46,819 nt of DNA from JBFWUW01 sp050247075 (GTDB lineage Bacteria; Planctomycetota; Planctomycetia; Pirellulales; JBFWUW01). The DNA lies in the NCBI GenBank assembly GCA_050247075.1, contig JBFWUW010000058.1, positions 1 through 46,819 of the forward strand. The letters run 5' to 3'. The notes beneath the pieces were generated by a model that was given only the letters and a program-made list of their open reading frames with translations, was not told the DNA's origin and ran no database searches. The position numbers were made by a program, and so were the translations under genes. Below are positions 24,873 through 34,483 of the stretch, one piece after another. Within the stretch, counting starts at the first letter, position 1. The number at the start of each line of letters is the position of its first letter.

Positions 24873-26008
24873 TACTTTTCCAATACCGCTGTTCCCACGG
24901 TGTCGCAAATTCTTAATTGAAACGACCAATCTTGCGCCCAGGCGTCCTTCTGTTCGTTTTGGCACGCTTTCAGCAGGATGACGTTTCGGCCGGATTGCAG
25001 TTTGGTTCGATGAATGTACTGGTCGATCTTGGTGCCGGCGTGGTAGACCTCGTGCTCGCCGATGAGTTGGCCGTTGAGCCACAGCTTGTTGGCATTGGTG
25101 CAGGCTAGCCGCAGATCGACCTCTTGTTCCTTGCCAGCCTGAAAGTAGGCCACGGCGTAGGCCACCGCCCCCATGTTCTTGCCCAGCACTTTGTTCAGAT
25201 CGACTTGCCCGTACTTGTCGTCGCTGACGTGCTCGGCCCACTTGAGTTCGCCCTCTTTGCCCATGTAAGTCTGGGAGAAATCGAACTCCCTTTCCTCCTC
25301 GGGCGGGTAGGCAATGGGATAGCCCTTCTTTTCGCTGTTGTCGAACGGGCCGATCACATGCCATTTTACGACAAAGCCAAAATGCCGCGGCAGGTTCACC
25401 TCTTGCTTAAGTTCCTCCAACCGGCCGGCGATGAGTTCGATCTGGTCGAGATCGCGGGCACCGCTCAAAGCCTGTTGATAGAGGGGGATGGCCTGTTCGT
25501 CCTTATCCTGAAACAGCGGATCGGCCTGGTCCAACAGTCGCGTGACGGCGTCGCGGCGAAACTCCACGCTAGGGTCATTCAAAAAACCGGGGATCAACCG
25601 GTCAGGTGCGGTCTTGTCCGCTACGGTCAACAGTTCAAAGGCAAACCGTCGCGCCTTGGGGGCATGTTCGGTCTCCAGGACGAACTCTTCCAGCGCCTTG
25701 GCGGGCAACTGGCCGCCCGCCTTGATTCTGCGTTGGGCCACCGCTTCGGCGGCACTGCGAATCCAATTCGCCGCCAGCGGATTGGCATTGTCCAAACCGG
25801 CAAGAATGTCGGTCAACTGCTCGGCATCGGCTTGCGACAGTGATTTCCAAGCCTTGGCAGCGGCCGCGTGGCCGGCTCCTTCTGGCCCTACCGCTTGAAT
25901 GTCCTTGAGCAGCGCTTTGACATCAAGCGATGCGCCGCTGGCCGAGAGACCCGACACCATTAAAGCCAACGCCGCGAAGCCAACAGCCCGCGTCCAAAAG
26001 CGCATCAT
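24872..26008 (-). CDS. Secreted protein with C-terminal galactose-binding-like jelly roll
   Basis: Encodes 378 residues. The signal peptide MMRFWTRAVGFAALALMVSG ends near SASGA. The middle part (about 25-205) is helical and HEAT-like (LIPGFLNDPSVEFRRDAVTR). After residue 225, HVIGPFDNSEKKGY and then LRLACTNANKLWLNGQLIGE and SGRNVILLKACQ form a jelly-roll pattern of the kind found in carbohydrate-binding modules and in planctomycete secreted enzymes. No catalytic site is recognised. Start may be either Met of the MM pair (26008 or 26005). It is 61 bases upstream of the propeller gene on the same strand. Confidence 0.75.
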   Translation of the reverse strand: MMRFWTRAVGFAALALMVSGLSASGASLDVKALLKDIQAVGPEGAGHAAAAKAWKSLSQADAEQLTDILAGLDNANPLAANWIRSAAEAVAQRRIKAGGQLPAKALEEFVLETEHAPKARRFAFELLTVADKTAPDRLIPGFLNDPSVEFRRDAVTRLLDQADPLFQDKDEQAIPLYQQALSGARDLDQIELIAGRLEELKQEVNLPRHFGFVVKWHVIGPFDNSEKKGYPIAYPPEEEREFDFSQTYMGKEGELKWAEHVSDDKYGQVDLNKVLGKNMGAVAYAVAYFQAGKEQEVDLRLACTNANKLWLNGQLIGEHEVYHAGTKIDQYIHRTKLQSGRNVILLKACQNEQKDAWAQDWSFQLRICDTVGTAVLEK

Positions 26009-26105
26009 GATGAAACACTCAGGGGTAATTGCCAATGTTTTGAACAACCGCCGATTTTAGTCGATTATCGGCCCCAAGCAAACACGCGGACGGTTCTCAC
26101 CCGTT

Positions 26106-26257
26106 GTAGGAGGCGATTTCTTCGCCGATGCCCGCGGGAACCGTTTCCGAAGGCGAAAATCCGCCGTGGCGAAAACGGGGAGTGCCTGGGTCAGTAGCGC
26201 AGCGGAATTCTCAGTCACTCTTCGCTGCGGTTGATCGGCGCTGAAATCGCCTGCTAC
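26106..26257. repeat. Family B composite element with outer inverted end
   Basis: The forward copy (26106-26164) starts GTAGGAGGCGATTTCTTCGC and ends CCGAAGGCGAAAATCCGC. An inverted end, GAAATCGCCTGCTAC (26243-26257), pairs with GTAGGAGGCGATTTC (14 of 15). The pair encloses about 120 bases between the jelly-roll and transglutaminase genes. Confidence 0.65.
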
Positions 26258-26263
26258 GAAAAA

Positions 26264-27979
26264 CTATTCTACTTCCAGCACCTCAATCTCAATCTGGCCC
26301 AACACGTTGGCGACTGGCAGCAGGCTGGAGTAGGCATTGCCTCCCTCCAGGTTGGATCGCAGCAGCTTGATATGCCCGCAACCGATGCCGGCGGTGCCCA
26401 GCGTGCCATCCAGGGGGATCCAGGTATCGTTGACGAAGATTTCGGTCCACATGTGAAACATGAACGCGCTTTCGCGTTCCACATACACCAGCCCCATCGC
26501 CACGCGGGCAGGCAATCCGCTGGCCCTGGCTAGCGCCGCCAGCAACACGGCGTGTTCCGTGCAGTCGCCCGAGCGCGTGCGGGCCACCTCGGCGGCGGTA
26601 GCCAGGGCCGAACGATAATCCTTGAGTTGGATGGCCTTGTGAACGTACTGGGTGAGGGCGGCCGCTTGTTCCCAAGGGTCGGTCAGCGGGCCGATGGCTT
26701 CTTGGGCCATCGCCACGATGGCCGGGTCGTCGCTTTGAATCAGATTGTTGGGTGCCGTGTCGCCCTTTGTTTCGGCAGCGTCTGGCGCAGGATCTTTTTG
26801 CAAAACCTGGCCAGGCCGAATCGCCATGACGGTCACATCGGCCGTGCGGTCATCCACGGGCTCAATCGCTTGGCTAGCGCCTGTCGCAAAGGTGGCGGCA
26901 GGGTCGCTTCGCTTGAGGCGAATGTGGTACTTGGCCCGCTGCGCACCGTGCGGACTCTTCGCGGGCTTTTTGATGCGGACCATGCTGCTGACATTGATAT
27001 CGACCGCCCCAGGCTCGATCTGCCCCAGGGCCACTTCCTTCGTGGTGCGCACGGTCACGTAGTCGAGCAGGTCCAGCTTCGATTTAACTTGCTCGCCCGT
27101 CCGGTCAATCCATGAGATTTGCGTCGGCAGTTCCTGGTCGGGCAACCTGGTTTTTATCTCCACCCGCAGTAGTTCCATTTCGTTGCCCGCCACGTCGACG
27201 GTTTCCCTGTCGCGGGCCGTCAGTTCCATTTCGCCGATTTGATTGAGCAGCGGCACGAACGATTTGAACGTGCGAATTTCGCCCGGTTCCAACGGTTTTT
27301 CGGCCAGACTTTGCTCGATGGCCAGGAACCCGCGTACATCGGCCGGCCACTTCAATGCTTCTTGCGTGGTCTTGCCCGCCGTGGTGGTTTCCAGCCGGGC
27401 CTGTCCGTTATCCACGGTCACACGGCAGGTTTGGGCCTGTTCGCCCCCCAGCAATTGCGACTCACAACGCACAATTTGGCCGTCGGGAGTTTCCAGGCTG
27501 GTCAGCAAGATGCGTTGCTTGACCACATCTTGGCCGCGCCGCAAACTTTGCTCGGTCTCTTGGTCGATCCGCACGAGTTGGCGGCCGGTAGACTCCACGG
27601 CCCTGACAGTCGTCTGCAAATAGCCGACTTGCTGGCCTTGCAGATAAATGGCATCCCACGTCTGCCGCAAGATGGCGGCGGGGACCGGCCCGTCGGCAGA
27701 TTGCTGGTCGTTGGGCGGCGTTGCGGAACTTCGCCTTTCCGACTCCTGCTTATCAACGGCCTGTTCTCGCGGCGCGGCGGCCGGAACCGCCGTTGGCTTG
27801 GCCGGCGGAGGGGCCGAGGGATTGCAGCCCGTCACTAACAGCAATAGCAGCAGCCAGGCAATACGCCCCGTTTGTAACCGTTGGTGCTTTTTGCACGGCC
27901 GAAACAGCGGCAAACAGGCGAAAAACCCGCTACAAACGCTATTTTGCGAATGGCGGGCCAATTGGCGCAAGTCTTGCAT
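26264..27979 (-). CDS. Transglutaminase-like domain lipoprotein
   Basis: Encodes 571 residues. A basic N-region leads to LLLLLLVTGC, a lipobox whose Cys52 would carry the lipid after cleavage; the n-region is unusually long, so a TTG start near 27913 is possible. Residues about 100-400 are a beta-rich domain of unknown role. The C-terminal transglutaminase core has Cys473 in RSGDCTEHAVLLAAL, His509 in FMFHMWTEIFV and Asp524 in WIPLDGT, the papain-like triad. It may act as a protease, amidase or crosslinker at the membrane surface. The in-frame extension up to 28312 is not protein-like. Confidence 0.85.
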   Translation of the reverse strand: MQDLRQLARHSQNSVCSGFFACLPLFRPCKKHQRLQTGRIAWLLLLLLVTGCNPSAPPPAKPTAVPAAAPREQAVDKQESERRSSATPPNDQQSADGPVPAAILRQTWDAIYLQGQQVGYLQTTVRAVESTGRQLVRIDQETEQSLRRGQDVVKQRILLTSLETPDGQIVRCESQLLGGEQAQTCRVTVDNGQARLETTTAGKTTQEALKWPADVRGFLAIEQSLAEKPLEPGEIRTFKSFVPLLNQIGEMELTARDRETVDVAGNEMELLRVEIKTRLPDQELPTQISWIDRTGEQVKSKLDLLDYVTVRTTKEVALGQIEPGAVDINVSSMVRIKKPAKSPHGAQRAKYHIRLKRSDPAATFATGASQAIEPVDDRTADVTVMAIRPGQVLQKDPAPDAAETKGDTAPNNLIQSDDPAIVAMAQEAIGPLTDPWEQAAALTQYVHKAIQLKDYRSALATAAEVARTRSGDCTEHAVLLAALARASGLPARVAMGLVYVERESAFMFHMWTEIFVNDTWIPLDGTLGTAGIGCGHIKLLRSNLEGGNAYSSLLPVANVLGQIEIEVLEVE

Positions 27980-28676
27980 TGGGTTGTATCCAGTCCGCGA
28001 GGCCGCCAGGAAGATGCCAACAACCGCATCGCCGGGCGGGCCAGAAGATCGCATCGCGGAACGCTGCCAGGAATGCTGGGAGTCCGAAAACTTCGGCCCC
28101 AATATACCATAGGCAGCCTGCCAGGGACCGGCGGAAGCACATGTAACGATTGCAACGCCTGTTGGTGGAATCTGTCCCAAGTGTCCCTGAGTACCGTTCG
28201 CCGTGCTTGCCAAGGCCGCCGCGCGGGCCGTTCTTTCACGCTGGCCCCTGTCAAAAGCTGCCGACGCAACCGGCGTTGCCGAAAAGAGTTGCCGTAACGC
28301 CGCGCAACTCAACCAGATCGTTCAGGTTTGCCGTGGCGGATGGCTTTTTCCTGGGAGAAAACCAGCCGCATCGCCGCCCCGTCACGGCGTGAGTGCTAGA
28401 CTATTGCTGTGCGGCTTGCCGTGGTGCCTGTTGGCATTCCCGGTGGGTCGCAAAAGAACAATCCCGCCCTGGTGGTGAAAACGACGGCCTGCACCGGTTG
28501 TTTTCATGGCCGCGGCGGGCCAGGCCTGGGAGCCTGAATGGGGCAAAAAATGGTTCGTGTTCGAGAAAATTTCGGAACGCTTTCCGCGGCAGGATCGAAG
28601 CCTGACCTACAGTTCGCCAGGACCGGCAAAGCAACGGCGTTTCCACGTTTCGCCCGAGAGAAGGGTTTAATCGTCC
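27980..28676. other. Long intergenic region, nothing recognised
   Basis: There are 697 bases between divergent genes (transglutaminase on minus, unknown protein on plus). Open frames here have no convincing starts or protein composition. No repeat module, terminator or RNA gene was recognised; promoters for both neighbours should be here. Confidence 0.5.
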
Positions 28677-29375
28677 ATGGGATTTATCAAGAAATTCTTC
28701 CGTAACGTGTTTCGCGATGGAGCCGCGCCGGTCCACACCAGCAGCTTCGAGCACTTGTCGGAAGACGAGCTGGAATCGCATCTGTCGGTCTGCCGCTACG
28801 GCGACTTCACGCTGACCGATGCCATTCGCCCCGCCTACGACTTGCAGGTGGTCCCGTGCCAGGGATACCGCCACGATGTCTATCACGACGAAGAGACCAA
28901 AGCCACCGTACCGGTGCTGATGGCTTCGGCCTCCAGCGGCAACCTGTTTGAAACATTCATGGATCTGCTCGATTCGCTGGGGCAAGAAGTGGATGTCGTG
29001 CTGGAAACCAGCCACAACAGCCAACAGGCCCGCGGCCACGTAGACCTGTACCGCGAACAGATCGACCTGCCGGTGCTGAAGAGCATTCTGTGGGACTTTG
29101 AGGACTTGCTGCTCAACGACGGCTGTACCGGCGTGGCGGTCCTTAACCCGCACGTGCCGCGCGAAGTGCAGTTTGACGAACACAAACTGCTCATCGTGTA
29201 CGGCGAGGATCTCCGCGAGTTTGAGTCGGTCTTTCAGCAGCAAGGCGTCCGCCGCAACGACCGCATGAAATTCATCACCGAGGCCGAGCACGTCCACTCG
29301 TCCAGCGACCAGTACCGCGAGCAGTTCGACCAACTGCGTCTGCGGCTGGGCATGGATGACTCGATGTTTGAGTAA
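28677..29375 (+). CDS. Cytoplasmic protein of unknown function
   Basis: Encodes 232 acidic residues. MGFIKKFFRNVFRDG is a basic amphipathic start, then EHLSEDELESHLSVCRYGDF. The middle has LMASASSGNLFETFMDLLDS and VLETSHNS, followed by DLPVLKSILWDFEDLLLNDG and GVAVLNPHVPREVQFDEHKL. It has a regular alpha/beta character with no signal peptide, membrane helix or known catalytic motif. The basic helix might touch membrane or nucleic acid. I do not recognise the family; it looks like a genuine conserved protein because of its length and composition. A hairpin terminator candidate follows at 29431. Confidence 0.75.
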   Translation: MGFIKKFFRNVFRDGAAPVHTSSFEHLSEDELESHLSVCRYGDFTLTDAIRPAYDLQVVPCQGYRHDVYHDEETKATVPVLMASASSGNLFETFMDLLDSLGQEVDVVLETSHNSQQARGHVDLYREQIDLPVLKSILWDFEDLLLNDGCTGVAVLNPHVPREVQFDEHKLLIVYGEDLREFESVFQQQGVRRNDRMKFITEAEHVHSSSDQYREQFDQLRLRLGMDDSMFE

Positions 29376-29430
29376 CGATGTTTGAGTAAAGGGACTTGAA
29401 GAACAAGCCGTATCCTTGAGAAGCCCTTCC

Positions 29431-29470
29431 CATGCCCACGCTTGCCGTGGGCATGTTGTTGTTGTTGTTG
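29431..29470 (+). terminator. Hairpin terminator candidate
   Basis: The stem CATGCCCACG / CGTGGGCATG (10 bp) with loop CTTGC is followed by a TTGTTGTTGTTGTTG run. It lies 55 bases after the stop of the 232-residue gene. The T-tract is interrupted by G, so efficiency is uncertain. Confidence 0.5.
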
Positions 29471-29481
29471 AGTGGCAACAC

Positions 29482-30126
29482 TTAGCGGGCCGTGGAGAAT
29501 TCCTCGCGCGTGGCGTCTTCACCCGTCAGGCGGACGGCCAGGCGGTTGGCGGGCTGCGACAGGAACTCCACGCCCAGCGCCGGACTGCGCAGCCAGCCAT
29601 CGGCGGCCGCGGGCTGCGTGACAAACTCCTGCTCGCCCCGCGTAAAGACCTCCATCCGCCAGGTGTCGCGGGCGGCAATCCAAACTTCTGGCTCGCCCAG
29701 GCTGAAATAAAACGGCAGCTTGTCGTAGCTCTCATCCCCCAGGCTGTGGATTTCCACCACGGCGGCCGGCGGCCCGCAGAAAAATTCATTGTGGTCGATA
29801 TGAAAGCGGTCGGGCGTCAGCAGCACCAGGTCGGGCACGCGGTAGTTCTTGCGCCAATTGTCGGCGCTGGGCGTAACATTGATTTGGTGATAAACGCGCC
29901 CGCCAAACCGCGGCACCCAATGCATCCGCAGCCAAAACTCTAGCCATCCCTCAAAATCCTGATGCGAGCGATTGGGCGATGGCGCCATGTGCAGTACCCC
30001 TTCCCACATTTCATCCCATTGGCCGGCCCCCGTCGAACGCCGCCATTCCAAGAAGGAATCGCTCACAACGGGCATGACGCCGCGCAGGGGGGTAGAGAAG
30101 TCGGACGTTTCTATCGACGTTGACAT
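29482..30126 (-). CDS. Uma2 family (DUF820) PD-(D/E)XK endonuclease-like protein
   Basis: Encodes 214 residues. YRVPDLVLLTPD supplies the conserved Asp, and AAVVEIHSLGDESYDKLPFYFS with GEPEVWI carries the E-x-x-S...D...K arrangement of the Uma2 fold. The family is very common in cyanobacteria and planctomycetes and is predicted to be a nuclease; the biological role is unknown. The catalytic residues look intact. It is divergent from the small gene at 30290. No partner gene is obvious. Confidence 0.85.
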   Translation of the reverse strand: MSTSIETSDFSTPLRGVMPVVSDSFLEWRRSTGAGQWDEMWEGVLHMAPSPNRSHQDFEGWLEFWLRMHWVPRFGGRVYHQINVTPSADNWRKNYRVPDLVLLTPDRFHIDHNEFFCGPPAAVVEIHSLGDESYDKLPFYFSLGEPEVWIAARDTWRMEVFTRGEQEFVTQPAAADGWLRSPALGVEFLSQPANRLAVRLTGEDATREEFSTAR

Positions 30127-30289
30127 GGTTGCGCCCTATCAGCAATCGCTAAAGTCCTGTTGCAGCAGGAGATTCTACCATTTTCATCGAGAATCAAGGC
30201 CTTGGCAACGGCTGAAATTGGGTTGCAAGGGCGGCATTTCTGGACGACTTCAGCTAGCTTGCCGCGGGGATTTATCGAAGAATAGCAAG

Positions 30290-30490
30290 ATGAACCCTGA
30301 AACGATCCTATCCGCTGCAGTCATGGGCAAAATGCGGCAAGCCGCGGAACGTGCCTCTGCCAGTGTACGCGACCGTGATGCCATGCGATTGGCATGCGAT
30401 GAGATGGACCGGTTGCGCGACGAACTCCGCAAACGCGGGGGAACAGTCGAAGTTGCCATCGATCTCATTCGAGAAGCGCGCAATCGATGA
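30290..30490 (+). CDS. Small helical protein, probable antitoxin of a broken pair
   Basis: Encodes 66 residues starting MNPETILSAAVMGKMRQAAE, nearly all helical and charged. It overlaps the following vapC-like fragment by 4 bases (ATGA at 30487-30490), the layout of a toxin-antitoxin operon with the antitoxin first. No DNA-binding domain is recognised, so the antitoxin assignment rests on position. The start ATG at 30290 is chosen because the larger in-frame open frame from 29972 runs antisense through the Uma2 gene. Confidence 0.6.
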   Translation: MNPETILSAAVMGKMRQAAERASASVRDRDAMRLACDEMDRLRDELRKRGGTVEVAIDLIREARNR

Positions 30491-30603
30491 AGTCCGTCTT
30501 GGACGCTTCAGTGGGCATCAAATGGGTCCATCCGGAAAACGGCTCGGATCGTGCCCTACAGGCATCCCGTTACAGTTTCTTGTCACCGTATGTCACGCGG
30601 TAA
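30487..30603 (+). pseudogene. Truncated PIN-domain (VapC-like) toxin
   Basis: Only 38 codons. MKSVLDASVGIKWVHPENGS is a textbook VapC start: the first strand ends in the catalytic Asp6, followed by the S-V-x-I-K-W helix start. Normal VapC proteins have about 130 residues with three more acidic residues; all of those are missing. After about residue 25 the frame runs into the 3' end of the convergent gene at 30570 and stops at 30601. The toxin must be inactive. The most likely cause is a deletion or rearrangement whose breakpoint lies near 30555-30570. Confidence 0.7.
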
Positions 30604-31097
30604 TACCAGTCGATCCTATCGACATTGTGATCTACCCTCGCCAGCCGTTTGGCGATGATTTGAGGGGTACCGTACGGCGTGCGGAGCATTCCTTGCGGAC
30701 CCCGTTCACCCAGGCGGCACTCAACCCAAGTGATTGCGTCGTCGGTGGGAGAAGTAGCCAAATGCAGGTGAAACGGCACGAATGTCTGGTCGGATATCAA
30801 CAAGGCCAGGCCAAACATTTCAAGTGATGTCGCGCCTGTCTTCTTGATCCAGGAAGGATAGATGCCATCCAAAGCTTCGTTTTCCCATTCTGGATGAATC
30901 TCACCCAAGACTCCGGGTAGGAAATATTCCACCCACCGAGAAAACTCTAATTCCTCGGGCGAACGCAGAATCAATTCCCCCACGGCGGTATCTTGCAATA
31001 CCGCCCGCAAGCTGCGGCCTAGGCTCGCTTCAACATCCGATTCCGACGGAGAGTCGTCGGTTGGATTGATGTCATCATTGTTCGACTGCTCCGGCAT
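30570..31097 (-). CDS. Hypothetical protein, unknown function
   Basis: Encodes 175 residues. The N-terminal 30 residues are acidic and disordered (NNDDINPTDDSPSESDVEAS). The rest is alpha/beta with RWVEYFLPGVLGEIHPEW, LISDQTFVPFHLHLATS and DAITWVECRLGER. No signal peptide, membrane segment or known motif is present. The end RIDWYYRVTYGDKKL overlaps the vapC fragment on the other strand, so its 3' end may lie on a rearrangement junction; I cannot say whether the C-terminus is native. It is the last of a minus-strand run: alaS, small membrane protein, this gene (gaps of 56 and 48 bases). Confidence 0.65.
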   Translation of the reverse strand: MPEQSNNDDINPTDDSPSESDVEASLGRSLRAVLQDTAVGELILRSPEELEFSRWVEYFLPGVLGEIHPEWENEALDGIYPSWIKKTGATSLEMFGLALLISDQTFVPFHLHLATSPTDDAITWVECRLGERGPQGMLRTPYGTPQIIAKRLARVDHNVDRIDWYYRVTYGDKKL

Positions 31098-31145
31098 GAA
31101 ATCACCTGTCCTCTTCGCCGGTACTGCCGTTTTTCCGCGAGTCCG

Positions 31146-31439
31146 TCAGGGATGTTCCAACGGTGCAGTCAATGAAGCCACGGTGATAAGCATGACGACG
31201 GCTCCCGCTAAAAGAGCCGCGGCAACATAAGGCCATCGCAGGCGATTAGTTTCGAGCGCGGCCCAGATGAACCCTGAGCCAGCCATAAAGACGGCGCACC
31301 GCAGTGTCCAGTCCGTACTCGCCAGGCGAGGCGAACCGACGTAGAAAAACAGGTCGCTGGTGAAGTAGGCCACGGAACACAAGGCAACCATCGCTGCTCC
31401 GACGAAGCACATCGCCAGGGGGACAAATCGGGCAATCAT
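31146..31439 (-). CDS. Small membrane protein, unknown function
   Basis: Encodes 97 residues with three hydrophobic segments: about 5-27 (VPLAMCFVGAAMVALCSVAY), 48-62 and 69-90 (YVAAALLAGAVVMLITVASL). No motif is recognised. It lies 56 bases downstream of alaS on the same strand and may be co-transcribed with it. Confidence 0.6.
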   Translation of the reverse strand: MIARFVPLAMCFVGAAMVALCSVAYFTSDLFFYVGSPRLASTDWTLRCAVFMAGSGFIWAALETNRLRWPYVAAALLAGAVVMLITVASLTAPLEHP

Positions 31440-31495
31440 CGGTCGCTCCTATCCCGTGCGTGCGGTAGTCCTTCTACATCCAGGGCATTGTGGCA

Positions 31496-34120
<2,625 letters not shown>

Positions 34121-34483
34121 GACTGGTTGGTAGAGCCGGTAGACGGGGCGTTCGCATCGTAAAATATCGAGCGAATCAATATATCCGTTCCGATTCCAAT
34201 GGACCAGTTCATCAACCGGCCAGCCCCCTGGGATTAAAGTTTAAAGCAACACTGGCGCGCGGTTGCACGATCGGCCGGCGAATGCTGGGAATATCGCGGC
34301 ACTTGTTGGACGTTGAACGCGGTCCCAGCCATACTGCAGTGGCGAGCAATTTGCCCAACCGGCAATCTCGCTGCCCGTATGAACTTCTATTGAACACCAG
34401 TTCTCGCCGAGCGGCGGTTTAGCTGCCCTGCGAATGAAACGCCTTATTTCCGTACACCGCTTTTTCTCTCGATCCCTCCGCCC
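34121..34483. other. Intergenic region between alaS and the E1 gene
   Basis: There are 363 bases between divergent genes. No open frame, hairpin terminator, T-box-like structure or repeat module was recognised. It should carry the promoters of both alaS and the dehydrogenase genes. Confidence 0.5.

Noticed and set aside
8148..26205. Shared GAGTGCCTGGG motif at about 8158 and 26180
   Set aside because: Only 11 bases match, in two places; too short to call a repeat family from this window.
28401..29522. 373-codon minus-strand open frame
   Set aside because: Antisense to the 232-residue gene at 28677; it has a shadow-type composition, and the plus-strand frame is the more protein-like.
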